Below, piece after piece: positions 1 through 10,628 of a stretch of 64,000 bases of DNA. The stretch spans positions 1-64,000 of the forward strand of contig JAGMUV010000013.1 in the NCBI GenBank assembly GCA_020744425.1, read 5' to 3'. Positions within the stretch are counted from its first letter, which is position 1. Each line of letters begins with the position of its first letter. The translations under genes were made by a program, and so were the position numbers. A model generated the notes under the pieces. It was not told the origin of the DNA. It saw nothing but the letters and a program-made list of their open reading frames with translations, and searched no databases. This DNA is from Dactylonectria macrodidyma (lineage: Eukaryota > Ascomycota > Sordariomycetes > Hypocreales > Nectriaceae).

Positions 1-262
1 GGCGTTGAAAACCTAAGCTGCAATTGCCTACTGGAAGTGCTTAGGCCGGCCAGCTGCCCGGTATATGCGGCCGCTCGCTTGTACGCGTGCCCGGTCTTTT
101 CGTCGCCGATGCCGAGCACGGCCGTGAAATGGACCAGCGGGTTCCGGTAGACATCGTATGCCACTTTCTGCTTAATCGAGCTGATGAGAAATTCGAAAAC
201 CCGCCTATCCAGCTCCGCTTCCATTTCTTCCTCCTCCCTCCGCGCCGCCTCGCTGCCCGTAG

Positions 263-293
<31 letters not shown>

Positions 294-1532
294 GTCGTCG
301 TCTTCATCATCGTCGTCGCCGTCGTTTTCGACCACGTCGTCGTCGTTGACCGTAGGTCCGCCCGCGCCCCGTTTTCCCGGCCCCGGCCCCGGCCCCGGCC
401 CCGGCCTCGGTCGCCCCACCACGCCGACGCGAACTTTATCCAGAGCCTCCACTACCGCACCTAGACGGCTCCACTGCTCATCCGTAAAGCGAACCCCCAC
501 CTCCTTTCGCAATTCCTCTCGCCCGAGCTTCCACACCCGCCAGCAGTGGCACAGATACTGTACTCCGTATGCCCAATACTTCTCGTTCGAGCTTTTATAC
601 TCTTTTACTCTGAAGATCTGTCCTGCCGGCGTTTCCGGGTTGATGCTATTCAGCTATCGAAGTGTCTCGTTCGGCACCCGCTCCAGCCGCCCTACGCACT
701 TTGACATTTCTCGGCCGAAGCTTTTAGCGAGCTGCGCAAGCATCTCCTGTTCCTCGCGCTCCAGACCGTCTCGCATGCCCTTCTGCATAGCTTTCGACTT
801 CAGTCCTAACCCGAGCTAGTAGATCCGCTTCAGATCTAATTCCTAAAAGTGCTTCGCCCAGCCCGCCTTGTCAACCCACCTATCATCATGGTCCACGCCG
901 CCCGGCCTCTGCGCGATCCGTCGCTTCTCGTCCTCTTCTACCTTTAGTGCGCGGCCGTACTGGGCCAGCATCCCGTCCCACCTGTCGTCAGCTCTACCTC
1001 CTCCTCCTCCTGCGTTGGCTTCGTCTCCGTCTCTGTTCCCGTTGCGGCTGCCCCCGATACCTGAGCACTGGTCTCCTCCTGGGGCCCCGTCCATCATTGC
1101 ATCGGTCTGCCGCCGCCCTGGCACCTTGGCGGCCTCGACGATCCAGTACTTCGCATAGCGCCCCTGCGAGAACGACTGGAGCATCACCTCCTCCTAGCCG
1201 CCCCCGATGTCTGAGTGGACTGACGTCCTTAGATGCCCTAGTATGTTCTTCCGATTGACTGTGCGGTACTCGCACGCAGTGCAGCTATAGCCTGGGAGCA
1301 CCTTAATGTTCTCAATCGGAGCACCCCTATCGGCCGGCCGCTCTGCATTGCATGGATCCTTCGATGGCCGTTCTAAGCAGTATACCATCACCTGAGCTAG
1401 GTCTGCTCCTTTAAGTCAGTACTGCTTGCAGAAATAGTTAACGATTCCGTTTATGCTATCCTTCCCTAGCCGCATTACCGCCTAGTATACTAAGCATATG
1501 CATACCTTATATTATGTGTCAAACCTCACGCG

Positions 1533-1563
<31 letters not shown>

Positions 1564-2695
1564 GGCTGTTGTTGTGGCTGTGGTTGTGTATAAGCTCCCT
1601 CCCTCTTACCATTCTTGGTCTGTTTATTTATTACCTTCTCTGCGTTCATTACCTTGCCTCGCCTCCTTCTATTATTAATAAATCGATAACGAATAGAATA
1701 GAGAATAAGGAGGTTAGATTATTTAATATCTGCATTATAGTCTATAACTTTACTTTTAATAGATAAATACTTACTATGACAGCCCCTTAACTTCTTTAAT
1801 GTTTATATTATATATATTACATAGCATAATATAGATTATATATCGCGCCTATTACGCATATATCACATTTATTATATATATATCACACGTTAGCTATCGC
1901 TTTAATTAAAACATGCGCAAGGGGGGCGGGGGGACGGGGGACGGGGGACGGGGAACGGGGAACGGGGAGACGAACCTAGGCCAATATTTGTAGGAGGAAA
2001 CCCTGAACCAGAAAGCTAAATTAACCCCAAGTTAACCCAAGTTTAACTATAACCCTTGGGGTTGTAACCCTTGTTAGCGCGCTTTGCAGGTTATAGTATC
2101 TGTAGGTAAATACAAAATGACTATAAAAGGGCTGATAGTAATTATGTCCTCTATATATGTATCTAAACATATAAAGCCTCTACTCTTCCACAATCTAGTA
2201 GCGCGCACGTCTACCCTTTGCAAACGTCTGAACAGTAACATCCTTCTATCCCCTTTCACCGGCCTGTTGAGCTCTGTGCTTAAGTTGGCTACAGTGGCTA
2301 AGGACATTTTTACGGTTAATAGTCAAATACTCGCATTTCCTATAGCTGTACCCTCTTAATGTTAGTAGCTCAGGGATGGGCTTGCTTTGGTGATTTAGCA
2401 GAGGCACTGTAGTCGGATCTTGGAGAGACTTACTACCGCAGAAAGAGACTATTCGCTCAAGCTTGCTGCCTTTAAATTAGTGCATTTTGCGAAAATGGGT
2501 GATCATGCTCTTACCCGGTCCGATCGCAAACTTGCAGAGGAGACAAACGAGAATCTGATGCTCATCAAGGACGCGGAGAACGCGGTCTATCCATGCAGGA
2601 TTTTCTTCAAGAAGCTGTGGAGTAGCATGGGAGATTTCATCATCCAGCGGAAACAAGACTTCACCACTCCCGTCTTCTAGTTCTAGTGTCGGCAT
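1..2695 (-). pseudogene. OrsD/DUF3505-type zinc-finger protein, broken copy B, runs off the left edge
   Basis: Function is unknown; this family of large proteins with two atypical C2H2 fingers is found in fungal accessory and subtelomeric DNA, often near RecQ-like helicase genes. Reading the minus strand from about 2695, finger 1 (CLLCKFAIGPG...H) lies near 2540-2480. Finger 2 (GYSCTACEYRTVNRKN...H) lies near 1310-1200, and the following LQSFSQGRYAKYW motif near 1180. Below 843 one frame continues to position 1 through a Gly-Pro repeat, a poly-Asp run and an NPLVHFTAVLGIGDEKTG motif. That frame carries TAG stops near 841, 816 and 660, each explained by CAG to TAG. The two fingers are about 1.1 kb apart instead of roughly 0.3 kb, so extra sequence lies between them. 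It includes a CTG/CAG repeat near 1533-1557 and a G-rich minisatellite. Confidence 0.7.
1921..1970. repeat. G-rich minisatellite (GGGGGAC-like units)
   Basis: The plus strand has a run of six or seven units of four to seven G followed by AC or AAC. It lies between the two zinc-finger segments of broken copy B. It could form a G-quadruplex on the plus strand. No coding role is visible. Confidence 0.75.
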
Positions 2696-2764
2696 AGACC
2701 CTGGACTCTGTTCTACTAGTGATCCGGCGGTTCCCCATCCTCTTTGTCGCTTGGGTGGATAAAT

Positions 2765-5700
2765 TTAGTCCATAACAGACACAGAGTCTAGGGAAACATC
2801 GGTGATTGTTCGTTTGTAGCATGCAGGGAGTGATTTAAGAGTGGTAGGCGCCTGTTCAGATGACAGGGACAACTTCTTGCTTGGTTGATGAAGGAATTCG
2901 TGCCAACGGGTCGAAGCCCACTCGTAAGCACGCAGCAGCGGTGGTTGAAGCCGGAAAGGGTACGCTCTATCAAGTCCATATGTGATCCCACGCTGTAATG
3001 GGCGATGTCCACTTTGCCAAGCAAATGCGACGTTGATATCAGCATCGCTACTACAGTCATCGTATCTGTTAAATAGGGTGTGTACTTCGCGGACGTGCTT
3101 CTTAGTAACTGCTATCGCTAGCTGGCGATATAAACGAACATTGACCACCTGCTGCCAAACTTCCAACGTAGCCTTAGTAAGAATATCTATGAGGCGAGAA
3201 GTGGGCCATGGCTTTCCATTACTATAAAAGAGCAGACGTATTTGTGAGCGTTGCTGACAGCATTCGAAATGCCCGACCTGCTCCTATCGCAACAGATTGG
3301 CCAGTTTTCGGATATAAACAAGATACAAGTATAAAATACGGCCCAACCTGGCTAGCAGAAAGCAGACTACATAGAACTCGCGATTCATCAGTCGTTTCGC
3401 TTTATAATAGCGGATGACGTATACCATATAACATCTCCAGACGTATATTCCACAAAACGTACTTAGACCGTTCTCGCATTCAAGACTGAGGAGTTCGCGC
3501 ACTCGCGGAGTCTGACCACACGCAGTGTAAAGACCACCGGCGAGCTGCTCCTCTATTTTGCTCACTTGTTTCAAGTATGATGTAACGGCAGACCACCTCC
3601 AGATGCCATTCATGGCAAGTCCGTTTTTGCCCGCAGTATAAGCTCGGAAGAGTAATTCCAGGTACGCAGATTCGAGGCCATTTTCAGGGTGCTTCACGAA
3701 GCTGTAGTCGCTTTGCGAACTAGCTATATCATCCTTGACTTTTAAGAAGTCAATGTCAGAGTTGAATCCAAACATGAGCCTATCACATAGTGCTTCTGCC
3801 CGTGTAATAAAATATTCTAGAAGCTTGCAGAATTCGTCCATAGTTAACCTAATAGTACCGTCTATAACTCTTTCACCATCACTGCTCCAGTGGAAGAGTA
3901 TTGATAGTGGCTCAGTACGCGCAACGTTGCGGCCAAAGTCTCGAAGGCTCACCAGCTCTGCAAGTGGAGACTGGGAACCTAAAACCATGTACTTTCCTCG
4001 AATCTCATTCAAGGACTCAAACTGCTCCATCCGTGGCCGTTGCGGAATACCGATGAAGGGATATAGACGTAGCAGCAATGCCCGTTCTAGAAGCATTATG
4101 CGCTGGATATAGATGATTGCTGACAGCTGGGGACAGTACTGTCGGGCAAGCAGGAACTTGCAACAGTCTCCAGAGAATCCAAGAACTCCACTAAAGTACA
4201 CCAACAAGGTAGAGCCAGGCTGTCCATCAATGAAAGTCTCGGTGCATAGCGTGAGACATAGTTAGAATAGAAGCTCGAGGAACTCGTCGAATGCTGCCTT
4301 GGCGGACTCGTCCTTCACTCTAATAAATGGTTCTGAGTGGGGCTCGTTATTAGTTCTGACGGCGTCGCTGTCATATCCAGAATCATCGTAGTAATCCTCG
4401 TCGTCTTCGAGGTCCCAGTCCTCAACATCGTCATCACCGTCATCATCATCCTCTTCTTCATCTTGTCTGTCATCATGTATCCCTTCTTCATCCTCCAACA
4501 CATCGCGTCTATCCTTGTTAGATTGGTCGCTGACAGGAGCATCAAGTGTTTCTCCAATGCCACCATAACTCTGCCTTTCCATCTCAGACCAGAGACCCTT
4601 CGACCTATCAAATAGGTCCCAGACTCTATGATTCCAAATCCGCTCCAGTTAAGTGGAGAGTGTCGGATTCAGCCTCATGTTTGCCACTTCTTGTCTAGCA
4701 TTGCTTGACATTCGGTACATCCGAAAAGTGAAGGCCAAGAATTGCTTCTTAACCTTCCTGTATCTGAGTTCACTATTCCTCTCTGCCACTAGACTGAAGG
4801 GAATTTCCCGGCGGCTTTGAAGCCGTGAGCTGAGCAGCCAGCAAAGGAGGGTATGACTAGTGCAGCGAACTGTATCTTCATAACCGTCTATAACCGAGTC
4901 TAATGCTCCCATAATACATGATATTCTCTGCTCGTCCTCGTGTGGACTCGTGAAGTTCGGGTCGCTCTTAAGGGTTCCCTGGCCCAAAATATAGTCTGTC
5001 CTCAGAGATTGGCGGTTAGGGAGTCTGGCCCACGCGCGTAATATGTCTCGCCGAGCGTTTTAATACGTAGAGGGCCATTGAGTTCTCTCCAACCAGAGAC
5101 TTGTAGCTGCGAAGGTTTCGCTGCCTGAATCATTGCTGGTTATACGTGGCTGATTCATAGCGTCCCGGTATCCCTCTTCTCGTTCCAATATTTGTCTTAG
5201 ATGGACGGACGCATCCGGGGGAAGACTCTGAATCGTCGCCCACGGCTTTGTAGAAGCTGGCTTTGTAGAAGCTGGCTTTGCTTGCGATTTGCCTTTCTTC
5301 TGCCTCTTCGTCTTCTGACTGACTTCGAACCATCTGCTGCCTCCTCTAGAAGGGAAGAAGCGTTAACACGCGACTCCCGTGATCTATGGTAGTTCAGAAG
5401 TAAGCGTCGGCTGCCCCATCGGTGGTCTTCCCTTGCACCTGGGATTCACCCATTGATGGCTCTTAGCACAATGATCCTGCATTGTCTGAGTTTGGCGGAC
5501 GATGAAACCACATAGTCGGCATTTCAGTCCATCGAGCTTTAGTGCGGCGAGGCAAGTAATGGGTTCGCTTGTTAGTGGTGGATACTGTAGCTAATATAGC
5601 TCGGATTGGCTCCGTAGTATGTTAGGAACATTTTGGATATTTTCAACCAGCCGGCGCCGAGTTTCTAGGTCTATGTCATAGTGTCATGTCCTCATATGTG

Positions 5701-5821
5701 TAACAACTTCGTCAGCCACAGATCCAAACTGACACGCCTGGCACACAAGGATTCGATATCTAGGGAGTAGAATGAACGGATAGATAGCATTAGCCGAGCC
5801 TAGTTCTGTAATAGAGCCCAT
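2765..5821 (-). pseudogene. OrsD/DUF3505-type zinc-finger protein, near full-length broken copy A
   Basis: A second, tandem member of the same family; function unknown. A plausible start is the ATG at 5821 (MGSITELGSANAIYPF). Finger 1 (CQACQFGSVADEVVTHM, then a TGA where an Arg is expected, then H) is near 5760-5680. Finger 2 (GLKCRLCGFIVRQTQTMQDH) is near 5550-5470. An acidic stretch (4440-4380) leads into LVYFSGVLGF near 4205-4175. The segments 4582-4262 and 4207-3284 are one frame broken only by TAA at 4264, fitting CAA to TAA. The last block (3166-2765) contains AFAWQSGHRPLQRG, a family-typical stretch. Several further stops also fit C-to-T changes. A frame-restored protein would be about 1,000 residues. 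Not expressible as it stands. Confidence 0.75.
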
Positions 5822-6002
5822 CGTCACAACGTAATAAGTGCTGGGAAGGTTCAAAAGATCGTTACAAATTTCGACATTTTTTAGGGAAGCGAAGTCATCT
5901 TCAGGTGCTAAGCATCTAAGCTCACACTTTACGCAACGCGTATAGGCTTTAGTCGCGTGCTCCGCGTCTCATTATCTGACAAGCCCCATGAGCCAATCAT
6001 AA

Positions 6003-6175
6003 ATTCATGTCTACCCTTGCTTAAATCAATTCTACCCCTAGTAAAATTCAAATCTACCCCCTTGCAAAATCATGTCTACCCCCGGTCTTGTTCAATTTGC
6101 CCCCTGGCAAGTGACTTCTAGAAATTCAAGTCTACCCCCCGGCATAAATCAAATCTACCCCCTATAATATGGGGC
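6003..6175. repeat. Array of TCTACCCC motifs
   Basis: Six copies of TCTACCC(C)n occur near 6010, 6030, 6053, 6076, 6130 and 6154. Most are preceded by AAATCA, ATTCA or ATCATG-like bases and spaced about 20-50 bp. The flanks are AT-rich. This resembles subterminal repeats of a DNA transposon or clustered protein-binding sites. No matching array was seen elsewhere in the window. Confidence 0.6.
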
Positions 6176-6305
6176 AAAATAAATCAATTCTACTAGATTT
6201 GATTTTGGTATGTAGAACTAGGTATCTACACTAATAGCCAGTCTCGACCGCCTTCCTATTCGGGCTGTGCTTTCATGTGACTACCCTGCGCCTAGGTGTT
6301 CCAAC

Positions 6306-7299
6306 ATGGTCCAATTCAAGCCTGTAAGTCCTGCCCGTCCTGACCGCCCAGTCAGACGCGGGGAAGGGTACAGCCCCGCTTAGGTCGCGTCAGGCATTGA
6401 TAAGATGCACCTCTCTTCCTTACTAAATCCTGAGCCTACATCCCTCAGTTCCTTGCGTTGGCCTTTGACTTTATAATACCTGCTAGCTATAAAAGGAGAC
6501 CCGGAGTTTATAATCCTAAAGTATTCAGCATAGCTTAATACTATTAAATTTAAAGATAAGATCCTTAGCATAGTCATAAAGAACTACCTTAATCTAATGA
6601 ATGACTATGAGCCTAAGTCTCTGCTTAACTATATTATCGAAGAGCCTATAGAAGGTTCTTTTACTAACTTCTTAGTAGAAGCTTCTGCTTCGGGCTAACA
6701 TAATGTTAATACATCGCTTATTAAGTCTATTGCGGGTATAACATTCTATGGTAACTCAGAGGACAAAATCCACTTATAGGGCAAGTTCGTGCGGCTAAAG
6801 TGGCTGTAAAAGTGCGAAAGTTTCTAAGAAAGGCTTAAGGAGGACCTAGACATCCGGGTGCGCGTGCTAGAATAGATAACAGTCTTTAGCATCTGAAAAC
6901 CAGTATGTCTTATGACAGGCATTATAGTATGTGAAGACGTTAATATCTTATATAAAGAGGCAGAGATACTAGAGTTAGAGGGGCATTTCAAGCTGCCCTT
7001 AGATAAGATCCCTCTAGTGGCTGGTGTCTTAGTCGCATTGGGATATGGGATAAACCCGGCGGCTAAGGTTGGGGCGTGCAGGGAGATAGCAGCTGTGTTC
7101 AAGGCGAAGAGCGGATAGAGTAAGATATTTGCGCTAGAGCTAAAGCGGGTGATAACCAAGCTCCTCTAGAGGGAAGAGCTGATGCTAAAGGGAGATGGTC
7201 TGAAGGTTAATGCTGGTCGCCTTCTTAGTAATAAGGATGAAGAAGACGATAAGCCTATTATAGTAGACGATTTGGTTCTTCTGGATTCTAGCATTTGAG
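6306..7299 (+). pseudogene. RIP-decayed gene of unknown function
   Basis: A single reading frame runs from ATG at 6306 (MVQFKPVSPARPDRPVRRGE) to a stop near 7297. It is interrupted by about eleven stops, nearly all TAG or TAA at positions where CAG/CAA (Gln) would be expected. The best-preserved part (6912-7118) contains CEDVNILYKEAEILELEG and LVALGYGINPAAKVGACRE. The protein would be about 330 residues, mostly charged and helical, ending in an acidic tail (NKDEEDDKPIIVDDLV). I recognise no family. It faces the decayed subtilisin gene tail to tail. Confidence 0.5.
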
Positions 7300-7359
7300 G
7301 TACTAGTTAGGACTCTTATTAAGATTTAGTAATTTACTTTATTAATACGAAGAGCGCTA

Positions 7360-9900
7360 TCTTTCTAATATACCTCTAATCTTTCCTTCGATCGTAGCCA
7401 GTAGCTTATTCTTGAAGTATCCTCGTGGACTAATCCAGTCATAGCCGTCAGATTCCTTTCCCATTAGGCAGAAGATTTCCCTCACGCCCTGGTAACTCCT
7501 GGAGCTAATCTTTCAGTCAGTATATTTTAGTATCTTTTCTTAGATATAGTTAATTATAATAGCTATAGTATAAACCGCTACTAGGGTTATAAAGGATATA
7601 CCTAATTTATATTTCTTTGCATTAGTCTAGCCTAAGTTCTGACTAAGCTAGGAAGAACTGATATAATCCCTAATAAATGAAAAATTATCTTCCTTCTTTA
7701 GCAGGCTTGGGTTAAAAGTAGTCTTATTCCCTTCGCTAATTGCTATATAAATGCATAGAATACTGTTGTATTTTGCTAGATAAGTGCGAGCGCTGTCCAT
7801 ACTGTTATTAGAAGTGGCTATAAATATAACTATATTAGAAATAATACATTATTTAATTTCGTCCTTAATGCTCTTATTCGATATTTCGAAACTAAAGGAA
7901 AGCGAAATCATATTAACCTTCTAAGTTATTCTAGTATGTTTAATCGCCTTATGCCTATTAGTAGATAGTATTTCTATATTAATGAGAAATAAGGTTTTAT
8001 CTATGTAATTAGCTCCTTATCTTAGAGAGTTTTCGAATTTATAACCTTATTAATATAAATGTCAATATGTTTTATAAGAGATAGGATAATGCTGGTAATA
8101 TGCGTGCTATAGCTATATGAGTCTACTGTAAGTGCGTTATCAACCTATGACTAAATGTCCTTTATTTAGCTATTCTTATAAAAATCACTATAACTAGAGT
8201 CAATGCCGGAATCCAGTATTATAACTTTCAGTCTTTTTTTACTAAGACTAATATTATATATAATAGTGAGCTTTTTAAAGTCCTTTATACATTCTTAGGT
8301 TTTCTTTTAACTAAGTCTAGGTCAGCGACCTAGTAATTATTAAATGCAATCATCTGAGTTACTAAAAAATTTCTTACTAGTAGTAGTTAGAATTAAGCTC
8401 GATATCTGCTTTATAACTAAGGAGTCTAGAGCCTTTTATGTTATATATTTCTCTAGTACTCTGATAGCTAAGAACAGTCCTCTTTAGCTATAAGGGCTGT
8501 AATAGACTAATTTCATTCAGGTCTTGCTTCCACCCAGTCCCTGTTAAAAGCTGCTCTAATAGATATATAATGCAATCGTGGAGGATCTGCTAACATTTCT
8601 ATAATCTGTGGGCATAGTCCTTATTACTTGACTTAGGGTTAAAAGAAGCTGTGTTAAATATTTAAGGATTAAGGCAGTTCTTAACGGCTGTCCTGTACGT
8701 CCTGTAGTCAAAATCCTACTAGAGACTCTCTTCATTAGAACGCTTCTAAGCTAATGCCCAGTTATTATTCGCTTTCTACGTCTACAATTAACCTTCACAC
8801 TCCGTCTTAGACCTATAAAGCAAAGATCCAGTCCTAATTTCGATGAGCATAATGCTGAGTGTACGTACTTATAAAAATCGATGGATTTTATTTAGTATAC
8901 TTATCGCTTTGAGTGCATTTATATTATCCTTACTGAACCGTACGGAGAAGTACGGTTTGGATGGAAATACCTTTAGTTCACCTTTATTATATTAACTTAT
9001 AAACATAAACTGGATCGTTTCACTCATCTAACGGGTTTTTAACCAGTCTGAGTTATACAGCTGCTAGATCGACAATACTAAAATGTACGTAAGACAAACT
9101 TTTATCTTTAGCATAAGCTAGTACTTTTAGAAAACTTCTGCTAGGGAGATGCTCAGGGTGTGTTCTACATTATATTTTCGAAGTTCGTAGGCTAAGAATC
9201 TCTAGAGTTCGCCATCCAGTATTATAAGATAGAGTCGAGAGTTGGCTTATAAGTAAATGAGTTAGCAGAATTTGCTATAGTTAACCACTTTGACATTCCT
9301 CTGGATCTAGCAATTTGCAGAATCATAGTTATTATCTTTAAACCTAACCTTTCTTATAGGCCTTGCTGGATCCTTCTTAGCCCTGATATATATTAAACTC
9401 TGTTAAAATGTAATAATTAAGACTTAATGAACTTATTATAGAAGGAGCAGCTGGACTTCTTACCACTGGCCGAGTTTTGGCTTATTCCTTATTAGCGCAG
9501 AGGAGAATAGTATGTTAAAGTATACATCCCCTGCCTAGTTCTCTAGCGGTATGGGTTATAGAAGCAACTTAGCTAAATGCCGCTCCTCAGGTGTTATGTC
9601 TCCAGCATTGAAGGAGTATATGCAACTTATATGCTTATATAGTACAGAGTACGCAAGGGCTTTGGCTTTACTGGGATACTCAGTAAGTATTAATTTCGGG
9701 TTTATAGTAAGTTCTTTAGCCTTAGGCTTCTTAATTCTACCGCTCTTAGTGAACTTTTTAATATATGAAATAATCTTATTACTATCTTTCGTAAGTATTT
9801 TACATAAGTAGGCTTTTATCCTTTCTTCAGCCTATTTATATAAGTTAGAGTAAGTGACTACCTTGGCAATTTTCTATAAGAATGGGCAGTTATCTCTTGG
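7360..9900 (-). pseudogene. RIP-decayed DUF7580-subtilisin (peptidase S8) gene
   Basis: On the minus strand, the region 9850-8780 encodes a degraded DUF7580-type domain. Recognisable pieces are VYFNILFSSAL, LAYELRKYNVEHTLSISLAEVF and PSKPYFSVRF. It is followed by a degraded subtilisin domain: the catalytic Asp region KVIILDSGIDSSYSDF near 8235-8185, a His region (YSTHITSIIL) near 8110-8080, VNMISLSFSFE near 7910, and a decayed Ser-loop ISFIT near 7590. The C-terminus ESDGYDWISPRGYFKNKLLA is well kept near 7470-7410. Fungal proteins with this pairing are often grouped with NLR-like or allorecognition proteins. Many stops and TpA-rich substitutions show it is dead. The N-terminus may reach 10371, but that is uncertain. 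Confidence 0.65.
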
Positions 9901-10628
9901 ACGTGTATGCCACTACTCTTATTAGTATTGATATATGTCAGGTTTGTTAAAGGAGCCCTTGATCTGCATGTTCAATGTGAATAGGGAATCTGGGTACTAG
10001 GCTGTGGACCCATGGAATCCCCCCTAAACCGTATAGTGTTGACTAGGAAGGAATTGGATACTTATAGAATATATAGATTTAAAGACCCTTAACAGTTTCC
10101 ACAGGGTTTGCAGTTAATGCTCCTCCTCTGGCCTCCTACTCTTTAGGTACTCTGTGGCGATGAATAGCTCCCCTCCTAGCTATCCGCAGAAGAGGTCCTT
10201 ACACTCACGGCCTAACTTTGTAGCAATTAGTGCAACCTTCGAAAAGGCTTTTAGTGCGAGTTCTAGTGTCTTATCATTATCTATAACGTTATATCTGCAT
10301 GTAAATAATAAGCGGAGACGGCAAGGCTGCGGCTGAAGGGAACATAAGCTAATAATAGTGCCCGACCTCATATAGACTTATTAGTGAGTGTTCTTAAGCG
10401 CCCTTATCATTGGGCTGTGTCTCCTTACATTATTTTTAAAATACATCAAACTACTACTCTATAATATGATCCTATGGTTAAAGAACTTATATCCTAGTAG
10501 ACTTAATGACTAAAGCACTTACTAAGACTAAGACTGAGGCCAAGACTAGGATAAGACCCTGATTAAGACCTTTATTAAGAAGAGCGCTATTAAATCCCTT
10601 AGCTCTCCTATCCTGCAGTCCTAGCAGC

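Noticed and set aside
184..819. Long Ser/Arg/Pro-rich plus-strand frame
   Set aside because: Composition reflects the GTC and CCCCGG repeats; the minus-strand zinc-finger family frame explains the region.
6003..6175. TCTACCCC array as a CRISPR
   Set aside because: Repeats are under 15 bases and irregularly spaced, in eukaryotic DNA with no cas genes.
9551..9811. Open plus-strand frame of 86 residues
   Set aside because: The opposite strand carries the DUF7580-like landmarks; this frame has no motif and is an antisense shadow.
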